Assembly: GCA_945873145.1 (NCBI GenBank) | Contig: CAMCBZ010000020.1 | Span: 1-52,268 of the forward strand | Origin: an uncultured Prevotella sp. | GTDB lineage: Bacteria > Bacteroidota > Bacteroidia > Bacteroidales > Bacteroidaceae | Direction: 5' to 3' | Length of the DNA stretch: 52,268 nt | In this document: in pieces, positions 7,805 to 15,331 of the stretch | Numbering within the stretch: the first letter of the stretch is position 1 | Layout of the letters: each line of letters opens with the position of its first letter | Program-made: the position numbers and the translations under genes | The notes under the pieces: model-generated | What the model was told of the DNA's origin: nothing | What the model saw: only the letters and a program-made list of their open reading frames with translations | Database searches by the model: none

Positions 7805-9108
7805 TCATCTGCTCCACTTCCTTCTCTGTGCTTCTTCGTCATCGACTGACATATCCATATTGCCATTTAGCTCCCATTCACGATTAGTATCTGTAGCACC
7901 AGCATTGGCCGGGCTCTGAACATGAATATCATTTCCCCTGTTGTCTCCCTGAGGCGGCAGGGGATTTCTGTTTGTGGCTGTGTGAGCAGACGGATGGATG
8001 CCTCTGCTGGCGAGATAGTTTTGCCGTAGCTGCTCAGCGACCTCAGGGCGCAGTTGGATGGTCTCACCGTTCCATGATACCGTACCCCTATGAATGCGTG
8101 TGCCAAATTGACGATAAAGAATACGGTTGATGTCTGCTGTTGTGAGTTTCGGATTGTCGGCAAGCAGATCGTCGATGGTCTGCTTTATCTTTGTAAAACG
8201 AGTGGGGGCATCCTCGAATTGAAGCAGCTCCTTGATGCTAAGGAACTCAACACCTTTGAAGACAGTCTTGTTCTTGTGGTCAACAACGATGTAACCATAC
8301 GGCGCGTCCTCCTTACCGACAAAGACCAAGCTGATGCCAAACTTCCTCTTCATTGCTGCTGCCAGTTCCTCCTTGTTGGCAGATAAATCCCGATATTTTT
8401 GCAGGATGGCACGCAGCTGCCGACGACGCTTGTCATCGGGCTTGTTATCTTTCAGTGCGTGCCGCATGATGAGCTGCACCTGTATGATCCCCTGCTCCTG
8501 ACCGCCACGATAAAGGTGAGCCATCGGCTTCTCTTCATCATCCTTACACTCATAGCCCAAGCTCTCCATGATGGCACAGAACTGCGCCTTTGAAGTGTAG
8601 CGGTAAGTCAGAGCCTCCTTGACGATGTCGCTCACTTCCGGTTCTTGTCTCCTACCCTCAAACTCCTCCATAATCTTCAGCGTGATTTCCCTTGAACGCC
8701 GTTTCTCATGGGCATGGTCTATCTTGTGCCCGTCGGGTGCACACGGGAAGTGACGATGTGGATGTGATTGTTCGGCGTGTCATGATGGGCATAGATGAGC
8801 AGCGGTTGTCCCTCCTCGGCATACCCCATCTCCTTGAGATAGCGGTGCGCAATGTCAAGCAGCTGCTGGTGAGTGTATTCATTTCCTTTACAGCTCACAG
8901 CTACATGAAACTGTGCATTCTGAATATGCGTGTTCCGTGAGGAGTAGTCCATGAAGAACTGCCGCAGCTTCTCAGACGTATAGCTCTCCTGTCGTAGCCC
9001 AATGATATTCTGAGCCTCAAGCAGTGTTGCCATACCCTTCTCGACCTTCATCTCATTGTAGGCAACGGCATGAAAGTTAGCAGAGGACGGAAGAATGGTG
9101 ATGATCAT
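7805..9108 (-). pseudogene. MOB-type relaxase broken by a one-base frameshift
   Basis: The N-terminal part (ATG at 9108) starts MIITILPSSANFHAVAYNE and carries the relaxase histidine motif HDTPNNHIHIVTSRV; it then runs into a TAG at 8719-8721. Moving one base near 8738-8742 restores SRV-APDGHKIDHAHEKRRSRE and joins it to the second frame, which runs to 7805. The full product would be about 433 residues, normal for small Bacteroidota mobilisation relaxases. The C-terminal part is long and charged, ending SVDDEEAQRRKWSR. The shift lies just after the metal-binding histidines, so the nuclease motif and the remainder are separated. Mobilisation is probably lost unless a helper supplies it. Confidence 0.85.
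7821..7963. repeat. Direct repeat, right copy (143 bp)
   Basis: The gap-free partner of 3952-4094, here still part of the relaxase gene's 3' end. Confidence 0.9.
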
Positions 9109-9144
9109 AATTCTTGAAAGTGAGCGGTAAGATTCTGTAGTGTA

Positions 9145-9319
9145 TTAAGTTTGTTCCAAATAGTCATGCATGGCATCCAGCTCCGCTTTGATGCCTCTGA
9201 TGGCTTTGACAGCAGTCTGAACTTCCGGCATGATGACCTTACGAAAGTAACTCTCGTTGAGCTCATCAGCTAACGCCAGTTCATTTGCTCGGTGCATACA
9301 CTGATTAAAATTACCACCG
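9145..9319 (-). pseudogene. mobC-like gene, 5' half deleted
   Basis: The minus strand reads GGNFNQCMHRANELALADEL and on through a helical tail to a TAA at 9145-9147, 37 bases before the relaxase start. The G(G/N)NFNQ segment followed by a helical tail is typical of MobC relaxosome accessory proteins encoded just upstream of such relaxases. The N-terminal DNA-binding half is missing. Homology ends near 9319, where the sequence abruptly becomes the HTH gene, in another frame. Confidence 0.65.
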
Positions 9320-9560
9320 AGGGATAGACCACCTGGTTGGCCGAGATGTACCGGAAGGGAATCAACCTTCTCTGGCGCAGACGGTTGAGCGTAGCCTTGG
9401 ATACACCCAATACATCAACCAGGTCATTAGTCGACAATGTGGCGTCATCAGCCTCATGCAGGATTTCTCCTCTCTTTCTGAACTCCCTCAGCATTTCAGC
9501 GAATTGAGCTGATAAGTTCGAGATCGCTTTCATGATCTCTTCATGTCTCTCTTCGTTCAT
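9270..9560 (-). pseudogene. HTH/excisionase-like gene fused out of frame to mobC remnant
   Basis: From ATG 9560 the protein has a coiled N-terminus and an HTH_17/MerR-like segment, LSTNDLVDVLGVSKATLNRL, followed by FRYISANQVVYPS. This is a form common in Bacteroidota mobile elements, with roles in excision or regulation. After VVYPS the expected continuation is missing, and the last 15 residues (VVILISVCTEQMNWR) are mobC DNA read in the wrong frame. A deletion near 9317-9322 explains both truncated genes. The HTH part could still bind DNA. Confidence 0.65.
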
Positions 9561-10214
9561 TTCAGTTTTTAAAAATTTGTAAGTTTTTGATTAAACATCG
9601 TTAGTCAATCGCCTTTAGTTGTAAGATTACCTTCGAGTCTATTAAGAGCCAAAGTCAGACAAACCACGGTGGTCCTCACTGAAACGTAGCGAAATCATAA
9701 CATTAACGCAGCTCTGATTCGGGCGCAAAGTAAATATAAATTTTTGAATACCACTAGTTCTCAATTACTACAGACAGTATTCTGATACCATTATCATTAA
9801 TTAAATTTATAAAAAATGTAAAAATAGAAAGTATATGCACTTATTTTACATCATTCTGTAATTAAAACATATTGTTTTAATCTTTTTCTTAACTTAAAAC
9901 AACATTATAGTATCAATGTATATCTTCAAGTATTGAAGTGATAACTAAATGATACTGACACATAATATTGTGGACTTCAAAGACGGAATGGCTCATATCC
10001 ATCAATCAATATTTATAAAGCTATGCCGGACAAAGACAACTTTATACAGAAAGGCTGTTCGTTATTATCCGCGTATCAATTAGTTCCTAACCATCCTTGC
10101 TCAGGCTTTTGTTTTATTGTCATAGCCTACATTGTTAAAACAGATCGGTATGCTCAGAAATTAAATTTATCCTAAAAATATATGGCAACTATCTTCTATA
10201 TTGAATTTTATTAT
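9561..10214. other. AT-rich non-coding stretch upstream of the mobilisation genes
   Basis: No convincing gene on either strand. It would be the expected place for the origin of transfer and the promoter of the HTH/mob genes. A run reading TTTACTTTGCGCCC on the minus strand near 9720-9735 resembles a -7 element. I cannot point to an oriT core. Confidence 0.4.
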
Positions 10215-10222
10215 TAAATTTG
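10215..10222 (+). promoter_or_regulatory. -7 box TAAATTTG before the AbiEi-like gene
   Basis: It matches TAnnTTTG and lies 34 bases before ATG 10256. This is also why the TTG at 10220, which overlaps the box, is not the start. Confidence 0.6.
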
Positions 10223-10255
10223 CAACGTTTTAATACAGAATTAAAATGTAGCAAA

Positions 10256-11218
10256 ATGAATTCAAATCTAGAAACCGTCATACTGGGGAAAAGAGTACGG
10301 CTGAGCCCAAGGCAGAAGGCAGGGCTGAAAGGATTTACCATAGGTGAGAAAATAGCCTACCGGTTCTTTGACGGCGAGTATCAGGGGGTGTCTCTTCTTT
10401 TTGTGAAGCCCAAAGGAGACAATCCTACGCCAAGAGAATGCGACATTACAGGCAGAAGGCTGTCCGGAATCACTGGATTGCCGTCAGTGTTCATTCTTCA
10501 CCCCGGCCCCACCTATGAGCGGCAACGGCTGATGGACAAAGGCGTCTATTTCATTATGTCCGAAAGATATGCGTACCTGCCCATGGTGGTGGCTTTAGAA
10601 AAAACGGCAAACAGAAAGAAAGCTACGGTCTTAACGCCTGTTGCCCAATTCCTTTTGCTTTATCATCTTGAGGTCGGCAGCATAGAGGGCTTGTCAGCAA
10701 GTGAGATAGCCCCCCTTGTTCCCTATTCTTATGCCAGTGTCACTTTAGGCATAACTTGCCTGACAGATTTGGGACTCTGTAAGAAACTTCAGCAAGGGCA
10801 ACGCAATAAGGTAGTGCATTTTGAGCTAAAAGGAGCTGACCTCTGGAAGCAAGCACGGCCTTATCTCCAGTCACCTGTCGTCAAGCTTGTCTATTGTGAC
10901 AGACTGAATGGAACCGAGGCTCCAATATGCGGAATCAATGCGCTGGCTCATTACACGATGCTCAACTCTGAAAGCGAACAGACGGTGATGATGACCAAGG
11001 ATGAATATAATCAGGCGAAGAAAGCAGACTTGATAGAGAATGAGAACAACTACGATGGCCATGTTGCTATCGAAATATGGAAATACCCTGTAGTATCGAA
11101 GAATCATCTGCAATGGGTGGATAAACTGTCGCTTGCAATTTCTCTTAAAGATGATGATGATCCAAGGGTAGAAAAAGAAGTAGAACGATTGATAAGTGAA
11201 ATGACATGGATGGATTAG
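10256..11218 (+). CDS. AbiEi-like antitoxin / winged-helix regulator
   Basis: 320 residues. The middle holds a winged-helix-like segment (ASEIAPLVPYSYASVTLGIT, about residues 155-175, followed by LTDLGLCKKLQQG). An upstream GVYFIMSERYAYLPM strand segment recurs in proteins encoded next to AbiEii-type nucleotidyltransferases. The next gene's start overlaps this gene's end by 13 bases and begins MDGLERFREAFADYTEK, which I take as the start of such a nucleotidyltransferase toxin. The call therefore rests partly on context. In type IV AbiE systems the antitoxin represses its own operon and blocks the toxin; no operator was found. With the toxin gene destroyed, this is now an orphan. Confidence 0.55.
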   Translation: MNSNLETVILGKRVRLSPRQKAGLKGFTIGEKIAYRFFDGEYQGVSLLFVKPKGDNPTPRECDITGRRLSGITGLPSVFILHPGPTYERQRLMDKGVYFIMSERYAYLPMVVALEKTANRKKATVLTPVAQFLLLYHLEVGSIEGLSASEIAPLVPYSYASVTLGITCLTDLGLCKKLQQGQRNKVVHFELKGADLWKQARPYLQSPVVKLVYCDRLNGTEAPICGINALAHYTMLNSESEQTVMMTKDEYNQAKKADLIENENNYDGHVAIEIWKYPVVSKNHLQWVDKLSLAISLKDDDDPRVEKEVERLISEMTWMD

Positions 11219-11259
11219 AAAGGTTCCGCGAAGCCTTTGCGGACTACACTGAAAAGTAA
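11206..11259 (+). pseudogene. AbiEii-like nucleotidyltransferase toxin, interrupted after 17 codons
   Basis: The start ATG at 11206 sits inside the upstream gene. The reading MDGLERFREAFADYTEK ends where the IS66 terminal repeat begins (GTAAG at 11256), which supplies the TAA. No clear continuation was found beyond the other end of the element at 13178, so the rest of the gene is deleted or too decayed to see. The family assignment comes from the overlap architecture and the N-terminal wording, not from a catalytic motif. Confidence 0.5.
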
Positions 11260-11280
11260 GCGTATCGGCATTCACGTATT
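11256..11280. repeat. IS66 terminal inverted repeat, left
   Basis: Begins GTAAGCGTATCGG; 22 of 25 positions match the right end. Confidence 0.9.
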
Positions 11281-11319
11281 GTAATAAAAAAGCTGAGCAA
11301 GAAAACTTGCTCAGCTCTG

Positions 11320-12301
11320 TTACTCTTTTGTTGAAGGTTGCCAACGGTCTGGCAACAAGTTCCTATATTTGTCCAATGGGGTGTTGGGTTGCCATTTGGC
11401 AGTCTTGTCAATGATGTCAGTGAGGTAGTCGAAGAAGTTGAGGTGGCTCATCTTGGCAGACAATGCGAGCGTATAGAGCACAGCTGCCCATTCGGCTCCC
11501 TTGTGAGAACCGAAGAAGAGTGAGCTCCTTCTGGACATGGAGAAGTAGCGGTTCATCCGTTCTACGAGATTGTTGTCAAGTGCGGTGTCACCTCTCTTGA
11601 AGATGTCGACTACCGCCTCCCATTCGTTGTTGAAGTAGCTGGCAGCATTGGACAGCTCGCTGTCTGGAAGCAGGTCCGGCTTTTTCAGTATTTCATCGAG
11701 CTTGTCCCTTATCTCTGCCAATATGGCGGGGGCGTATTGTTGTCGCCATTTGAAGTTGTCCTCCACCGTCCAACTGTTTTCTCCTATTTAAGTTCTTGAA
11801 GTGCCCCGGTACATAGACGTATCTCGTACAGGTCTGATAGTCCGGCATGCCGTCTCCCTTCATCTTTTCCAGTGGATGTGCCTTGAGCTTGTCGAAGAAT
11901 GGATCATCCGGATAAACATCCTTGTATTCCACCTCGCACTCTTCATGGATGTCTCTCTTGGCACCGTTATTGCCACGGGCCTTCCGGCGGATGCTCCTGG
12001 CCTCGTCAAGGACTTTCTTTTCCTCGTCTGTTAGCTGCGGCTTCTCCACCTGCTGCTCGCTCTCCTTCTCAAGAAGTTTGCTTACGCCTTTGAGCTTGTT
12101 GTTGCTTTTTTGAAGCTCCATCTCCTTCTTTCCGGCTTCTTTTTCCAGGGATGTTATGACAGAGGTCTGTTCAGCTACCAGGCCGGTAAGGGCCGTTAAA
12201 CGGGCCAACAGCTCGTTTACCCTGTCGGTAAGAGCGGTTATCCGCGCATTGGCGTCCTTCAACTGATCCATCAGCGATGCTATGATTTCGTCCTTTGTCA
12301 T
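11320..12301 (-). pseudogene. IS66 tnpC transposase without its catalytic core
   Basis: The N-terminal part (from ATG 12301) has the leucine-zipper start and the linker up to YVYVPGHFK. The C-terminal part (ending at 11320) resumes at WTVEDNFKWRQQYAP and includes DNNLVERMNRYF, which holds the catalytic glutamate, and GSHKGAEWAAVLY. About 250-300 residues with the two catalytic aspartates are absent, and the two parts are in different frames around 11770-11790. The protein cannot be an active DDE transposase. Confidence 0.88.
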
Positions 12302-12305
12302 AGTA

Positions 12306-12313
12306 CAAAGGTA
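12306..12313 (-). promoter_or_regulatory. -7-like box TACCTTTG just upstream of tnpC
   Basis: The box lies 5 bases before ATG 12301 on the minus strand, which would give a leaderless transcript or an internal promoter. It may be chance. Confidence 0.3.
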
Positions 12314-12394
12314 CTAAATTTATCTGACAATCAAGCATGCTTTGACGATTATTTTACAGATTATTTTACTGTATATCAAATAGTTATATGTACT

Positions 12395-12748
12395 CTAAAC
12401 TTCAATCTTGAATCTCTTGCGGTATCTCGCAGACCGGAGCGAAACACCCTACATGATCAGAGAAAACGTCTTCCAGGGCATCCCGTAGCCCCCAGCGGCC
12501 TCGTCGAACTTAGGTATCTCGAAGGTACCTTTCTCAAGGCGTTTCTGGTAAAGGACAAAACCGTCGGTGTCCCAGCGAAGCAGCTTGACGCTCTGATGGT
12601 TCTTGCCATAAAAGATGAAAACGCTGCCCGTAAGGGGCGACATCTTCATTTCTGAGCGCACGAGTTTGTACAGCCCGTTGATACCCTTGCGCATGTCCAC
12701 CGGATGTTGGCACATGTAGTACACTGTTGATTCTGAAAGTCCGAATAT
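12395..12748 (-). pseudogene. IS66 tnpB with lost start and premature stop
   Basis: The TnpB frame reads IFGLSESTVYYMCQHPVDMR and FIFYGKNHQSVKLLRWD, clearly IS66 Orf2. The codon where the family has ATG is ATA here (minus strand, 12746-12748). A TAG at 12449-12451 interrupts ...FSLIM-stop-GVSLRSARYRKRF, where the family has a sense codon, before the natural end at 12395. Initiation downstream at an ATG near 12724 would lose the N-terminus. It is probably non-functional. Confidence 0.75.
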
Positions 12749-12754
12749 AGGCAG

Positions 12755-13102
12755 TTATTTTAATGCGTTCAACACAGCCGTGATGATGCCGGCATCGCAA
12801 TGGGAAACCGACACCAAAGTTCCGTTGGGTAGTTGGATTGTGACGTCCGCACGGTCGATGTCGGAATGTGGGCTGTCAGCCGTAAATGGGACAAACGCTT
12901 CGCAATCCTGATGCTCAGTAGCTTTCAGAACAGCATCACGGATGGACTTGACCGACTGACCGACATCTTCAATGTAATGATGCATGCCGGAGACACTGAC
13001 GCCGTTTAACCGGCAATAAGCCGATAGGTTCAGCTTGGGATTCTTGATAAGAGCCTGCTTGTATCGTTCAAGCAGACTCTTGTACTTGTCTTTGCTTGCC
13101 AT
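12755..13102 (-). CDS. IS66 TnpA (Orf1) accessory protein
   Basis: 115 residues from ATG 13102 (MASKDKYKSLLERY). It has an HTH-like centre (NLSAYCRLNGVSVSGMHHYI) and the IS66 OrfA tail (VTIQLPNGTLVSVSHCDAG). I chose the ATG over the upstream TTG because a -7 box (CAAAGGTA on the plus strand, 13124-13131) covers the TTG. It is needed for transposition together with TnpB and TnpC, both of which are broken here. It is the only intact gene of the element. Confidence 0.85.
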   Translation of the reverse strand: MASKDKYKSLLERYKQALIKNPKLNLSAYCRLNGVSVSGMHHYIEDVGQSVKSIRDAVLKATEHQDCEAFVPFTADSPHSDIDRADVTIQLPNGTLVSVSHCDAGIITAVLNALK

Positions 13103-13152
13103 ATTCATAAGAATTTGTGCGCGCAAAGGTACGGACTTTTAAGCGAGGCTGA

Positions 13153-13177
13153 AATACGGTAATGCCGAGACGCTTAC
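13153..13177. repeat. IS66 terminal inverted repeat, right
   Basis: The partner of 11256-11280. The element ends at C13177. Confidence 0.9.
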
Positions 13178-13365
13178 GGAACATCCTCCAGACTTCTTAT
13201 TCTCGGTATCGAAATAAGTAAAGCATCGTCATCTTATGCTGACTTTTGTGAGCAAATGAAAGAAAACGAAACTGCATTTGTCCAATCAATTAAGATTTGC
13301 AGTGCTGAATGTCCAAATAAAGCTCAGTAGTGCATTTATGCTATTGATTGTAGCATCACCACAGG

Positions 13366-13827
13366 CTATGCCACTCCTATCAGCTCTATTTCGAAAATGA
13401 GCGTGGAGCCACCCGGAATGCCAGGCTGGGAGAATTTGCCGTAGCCCATCTCTGCCGGAATGTAGAGTTCCCATTGGTCACCGACGTGCATCTGCTGAAG
13501 GGCGATGATCCAGCCCTCAATCAGGTCGCTGAGTCGCATGGCAATCGGTGTGCCGCCAATGCTCGTGTCGAACTTTTTGCCGTCGATGGTCCAACCAGTG
13601 TAGTGAACGGTGACGATGCTCCGCTTCTGTGGCTGCGCACCTTTCGGGTCACCCGACTTCAAAACATTATAATAGATGCCTTTAGGGAGAGCTTTCACAC
13701 CCTCCTCCTTGGCTTTGTTTTCCAACCACTTGCGGTTGGCAATGATGTATTCGCGCTTAGACATGTTTGTTGCCATTTTATCTTTACTCACCGAGTGCCG
13801 AATAGCCTTTGATAATCCTATTGCCAT
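13366..13827 (-). CDS. FKBP-type peptidyl-prolyl isomerase
   Basis: 153 residues from ATG 13827; shorter starts at MATNMSKREY or MSKREY are possible. The FKBP domain covers about residues 65-150, with VTVHYTGWTIDGKKFDTS, LIEGWIIALQQM and GYGKFSQPGIPGGSTLIFEI, which are core binding-pocket segments. It has no signal peptide, so it is probably a cytoplasmic prolyl isomerase or folding helper. It is transcribed from a box at 14015-14022, giving a leader of about 180 bases that holds four 24-bp repeats. No operon partner. Confidence 0.9.
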   Translation of the reverse strand: MAIGLSKAIRHSVSKDKMATNMSKREYIIANRKWLENKAKEEGVKALPKGIYYNVLKSGDPKGAQPQKRSIVTVHYTGWTIDGKKFDTSIGGTPIAMRLSDLIEGWIIALQQMHVGDQWELYIPAEMGYGKFSQPGIPGGSTLIFEIELIGVA

Positions 13828-13927
13828 AACTGTCTTGATAGTCCTTTAAAAAGCTTAGTGACTCTGCCAACTTTAACGGCACTCTTGCCATATAACAATC
13901 CTGTTAGTTTTGATAACTGAACCAATG

Positions 13928-14019
13928 TTAGCTTTAACCCGTGCACGACTATTAGTTTTAACCAGTGTGCGACTATTAGTTTTAACACGCGTTCTGTTAT
14001 TAGTATTTACAGCGCAAAG
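13928..14019. repeat. 24-bp tandem repeat, about 3.8 units, in the FKBP leader
   Basis: Units at 13928, 13952, 13976 and 14000 begin TTAGYTTTAAC or a close variant, with exact 24-base spacing. They share a GTGYRCGACTA-like half that is most similar in the first two units. The array lies between the -7 box and the FKBP start on the minus strand, so it would be transcribed. Confidence 0.75.
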
Positions 14020-14022
14020 TTA
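14015..14022 (-). promoter_or_regulatory. -7 box TAACTTTG for the FKBP gene
   Basis: Plus strand CAAAGTTA; initiation is expected near 14008. It overlaps the end of the repeat array. Confidence 0.55.
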
Positions 14023-14107
14023 CAATAATTTCCTTTTTGACAGGCATTATCATCCAAAAAATATTGAGAGATATTCACTTTGCATGAGCATTATACGGTG
14101 TTCGTCC

Positions 14108-14294
14108 TCACTTATTGTAGAACTCCTGTATCTCGGCTATCATGTCCTTGACTTTCTGATTGACTTTCAGAAAGTTGGCATAATAGAGGATGCGCTTACG
14201 AGCCCCAATGGAAGAGAAGTTGTAGAACTTCGGCAACGGATACTGGGCATAAGCCTTCTCCTTTTTGACAATCTCAGCATACCAAACGATAATG
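14108..14294 (-). pseudogene. C-terminal remnant of an unrecognised gene
   Basis: On the minus strand, a frame without a start reads WYAEIVKKEKAYAQYPLPKF then YNFSSIGARKRILYYANFLK, ending EFYNK at a TGA (14108-14110). The wording is clearly protein-like (basic, aromatic, helical). Upstream the frame passes into the 22-bp repeat array and meets a TAG near 14362. I do not recognise it. It may be the tail of a gene whose front was replaced. Confidence 0.45.
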
Positions 14295-14382
14295 TGTGAC
14301 GACCACTGCGTTTTATTGTGACGGTTGCCGCATAAATCTGTGACGAACGTCGCATGAATCTATGACGACCGTCGCACTTTTT
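14295..14382. repeat. 22-bp tandem repeat, four units
   Basis: Units start at 14295, 14317, 14339 and 14361 with TGTGACGACC or close variants (TATGACGACC in the last). Each has a CGCA/CGTCGCA core and an AT-rich tail (ATAAATC, ATGAATC). The period is exact and the sequence is diverged. Confidence 0.75.
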
Positions 14383-14503
14383 CGATGCAGCAGATAATTA
14401 AGCGTGAAAGCACTTTATTTGTTGTGAAATTCATTTGCAGGTGTCTTTTACTTTTTTAAAGAATAAAGGCAGATGAAAGTTTACTGCCGACCAATATTTT
14501 TAT
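14383..14503. other. Short AT-rich gap before the macro-like gene
   Basis: No gene seen. It leads into the promoter at 14504. Confidence 0.4.
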
Positions 14504-14511
14504 TAAATTTG
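14504..14511 (+). promoter_or_regulatory. -7 box TAAATTTG for the macro-like operon
   Basis: Followed by GC. It lies inside an upward extension of the next reading frame, which supports the internal ATG at 14635 as the true start. Confidence 0.55.
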
Positions 14512-14634
14512 CATTCAAAAGAGAAAGAGCTGCACACAAGTCACGCTGCCGGATTATCCAAAGATTGCATAAACGCTACCCTCAGATTACCCGTGGCTAC
14601 TTCTGTGTCGCTTACCACTCAAATACAACCAACT

Positions 14635-15036
14635 ATGAAGAAAGATTATTCCAACCGCATCACACCCGAGTACATTACATCACTCAAATCCAACGAGATC
14701 TTTGTCTTTGGCAGCAACCTCGCCGGCATGCACGGGGGCGGGGCCGCACGCACGGCACGCCTTTACTTCGGCGCGGTGATGGGCAATGGCGACGGCCCTC
14801 AGGGGCAGAGCTATGCCATCCCGACCATGCAGGGCGGCGTGGAGACAATCCGTCCCTACGTCAATAAGTTTATCGACTATGCCAAGACGCATCCCGAGCT
14901 GACATTCCTCGTCACTCCGATAGGCTGCGGCATCGCCGGATTCACGCCCGACGAGATCGCTCCGCTGTTTGAGGATGCCGTCGGCGTGGAGAACATCCAC
15001 CTGCCGCAGAGCTTCTGGGAGGAGCTGGTTTACTGA
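14635..15036 (+). CDS. Macro-domain-like protein (A1S_2505 phage-type family)
   Basis: 133 residues from ATG 14635. It contains NEIFVFGSNLAGMHGGGAAR (about residues 17-36), the glycine-rich loop of this macro-like family, then QGQSYAIPTMQGG and LVTPIGCGIAGFTPDEIAP. Relatives are often annotated as phage-related A1S_2505-like proteins. By analogy with macro domains it may bind or hydrolyse ADP-ribose-type ligands, but the chemistry is not established. The protein is soluble. Two small genes follow on the same strand and probably share its transcript. Confidence 0.75.
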   Translation: MKKDYSNRITPEYITSLKSNEIFVFGSNLAGMHGGGAARTARLYFGAVMGNGDGPQGQSYAIPTMQGGVETIRPYVNKFIDYAKTHPELTFLVTPIGCGIAGFTPDEIAPLFEDAVGVENIHLPQSFWEELVY

Positions 15037-15079
15037 ATGAATGCCTGGTGTTTAACCCGCAGGATATATGGAACATAAA

Positions 15080-15331
15080 ATGAACACAGTAGACATTGAC
15101 ACGACCAATATGTGCTCGCACCTGCGGCATAAGCTGATGGATAATGATGGCATTTATCATCATCTTTGGCAGCAGATTAACGACGACCCAGATCTGACAG
15201 CCGTGGTGCGCTCCCGTCAGCTCCACATATACCGCAATGGCAAGAAGGTGCTGGTGCTGAAAGGCAAGGCAGAGCCACAAGTCATTAGGGAGGATGCTAT
15301 TTGCCACTTGTTAAAGGAAAAGGAACGATGA
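15080..15331 (+). CDS. Conserved small protein, paralog of 26318-26560
   Basis: 83 residues from ATG 15080. An ATG at 15068 adds MEHK, but the paralog begins at the later methionine. It shares long identical blocks with the second copy, for example DIDTTNMCSHLRHKLMD, LTAVVRSRQLHIYRNGKKVL and VLKGKA. The fold looks like a helix followed by three strands. It overlaps the next gene's ATG by ATGA. Function unknown; two near-identical copies 11 kb apart suggest a mobile or dosage role. Confidence 0.8.
   Translation: MNTVDIDTTNMCSHLRHKLMDNDGIYHHLWQQINDDPDLTAVVRSRQLHIYRNGKKVLVLKGKAEPQVIREDAICHLLKEKER

Larger units (their letters stand above)
11256..13177 (-). mobile_element. IS66-family element, internally deleted
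   Basis: The ends are inverted repeats of 25 bases, 22 matching (GTAAGCGTATCGGCATT at the left, GTAAGCGTCTCGGCATT at the right, read inward). Inside are tnpA, tnpB and tnpC on the minus strand in the usual IS66 order. The length of 1922 bp is short of the usual 2.4-2.8 kb because tnpC lacks its centre. The 8 bases outside the two ends (actgaaaa and ggaacatc) do not match, so no target duplication remains and a flank has been rearranged. Confidence 0.9.

Noticed and set aside
11801..12113. Several plus-strand frames of 60-77 codons
   Set aside because: All lie opposite the coiled-coil region of IS66 tnpC.
13178..13365. Continuation of the interrupted toxin gene beyond the IS66
   Set aside because: One frame is open but its wording does not match the expected nucleotidyltransferase, and no target duplication links the two flanks.
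13928..14382. CRISPR array
   Set aside because: Units of 22-24 bases follow each other without unique spacers.
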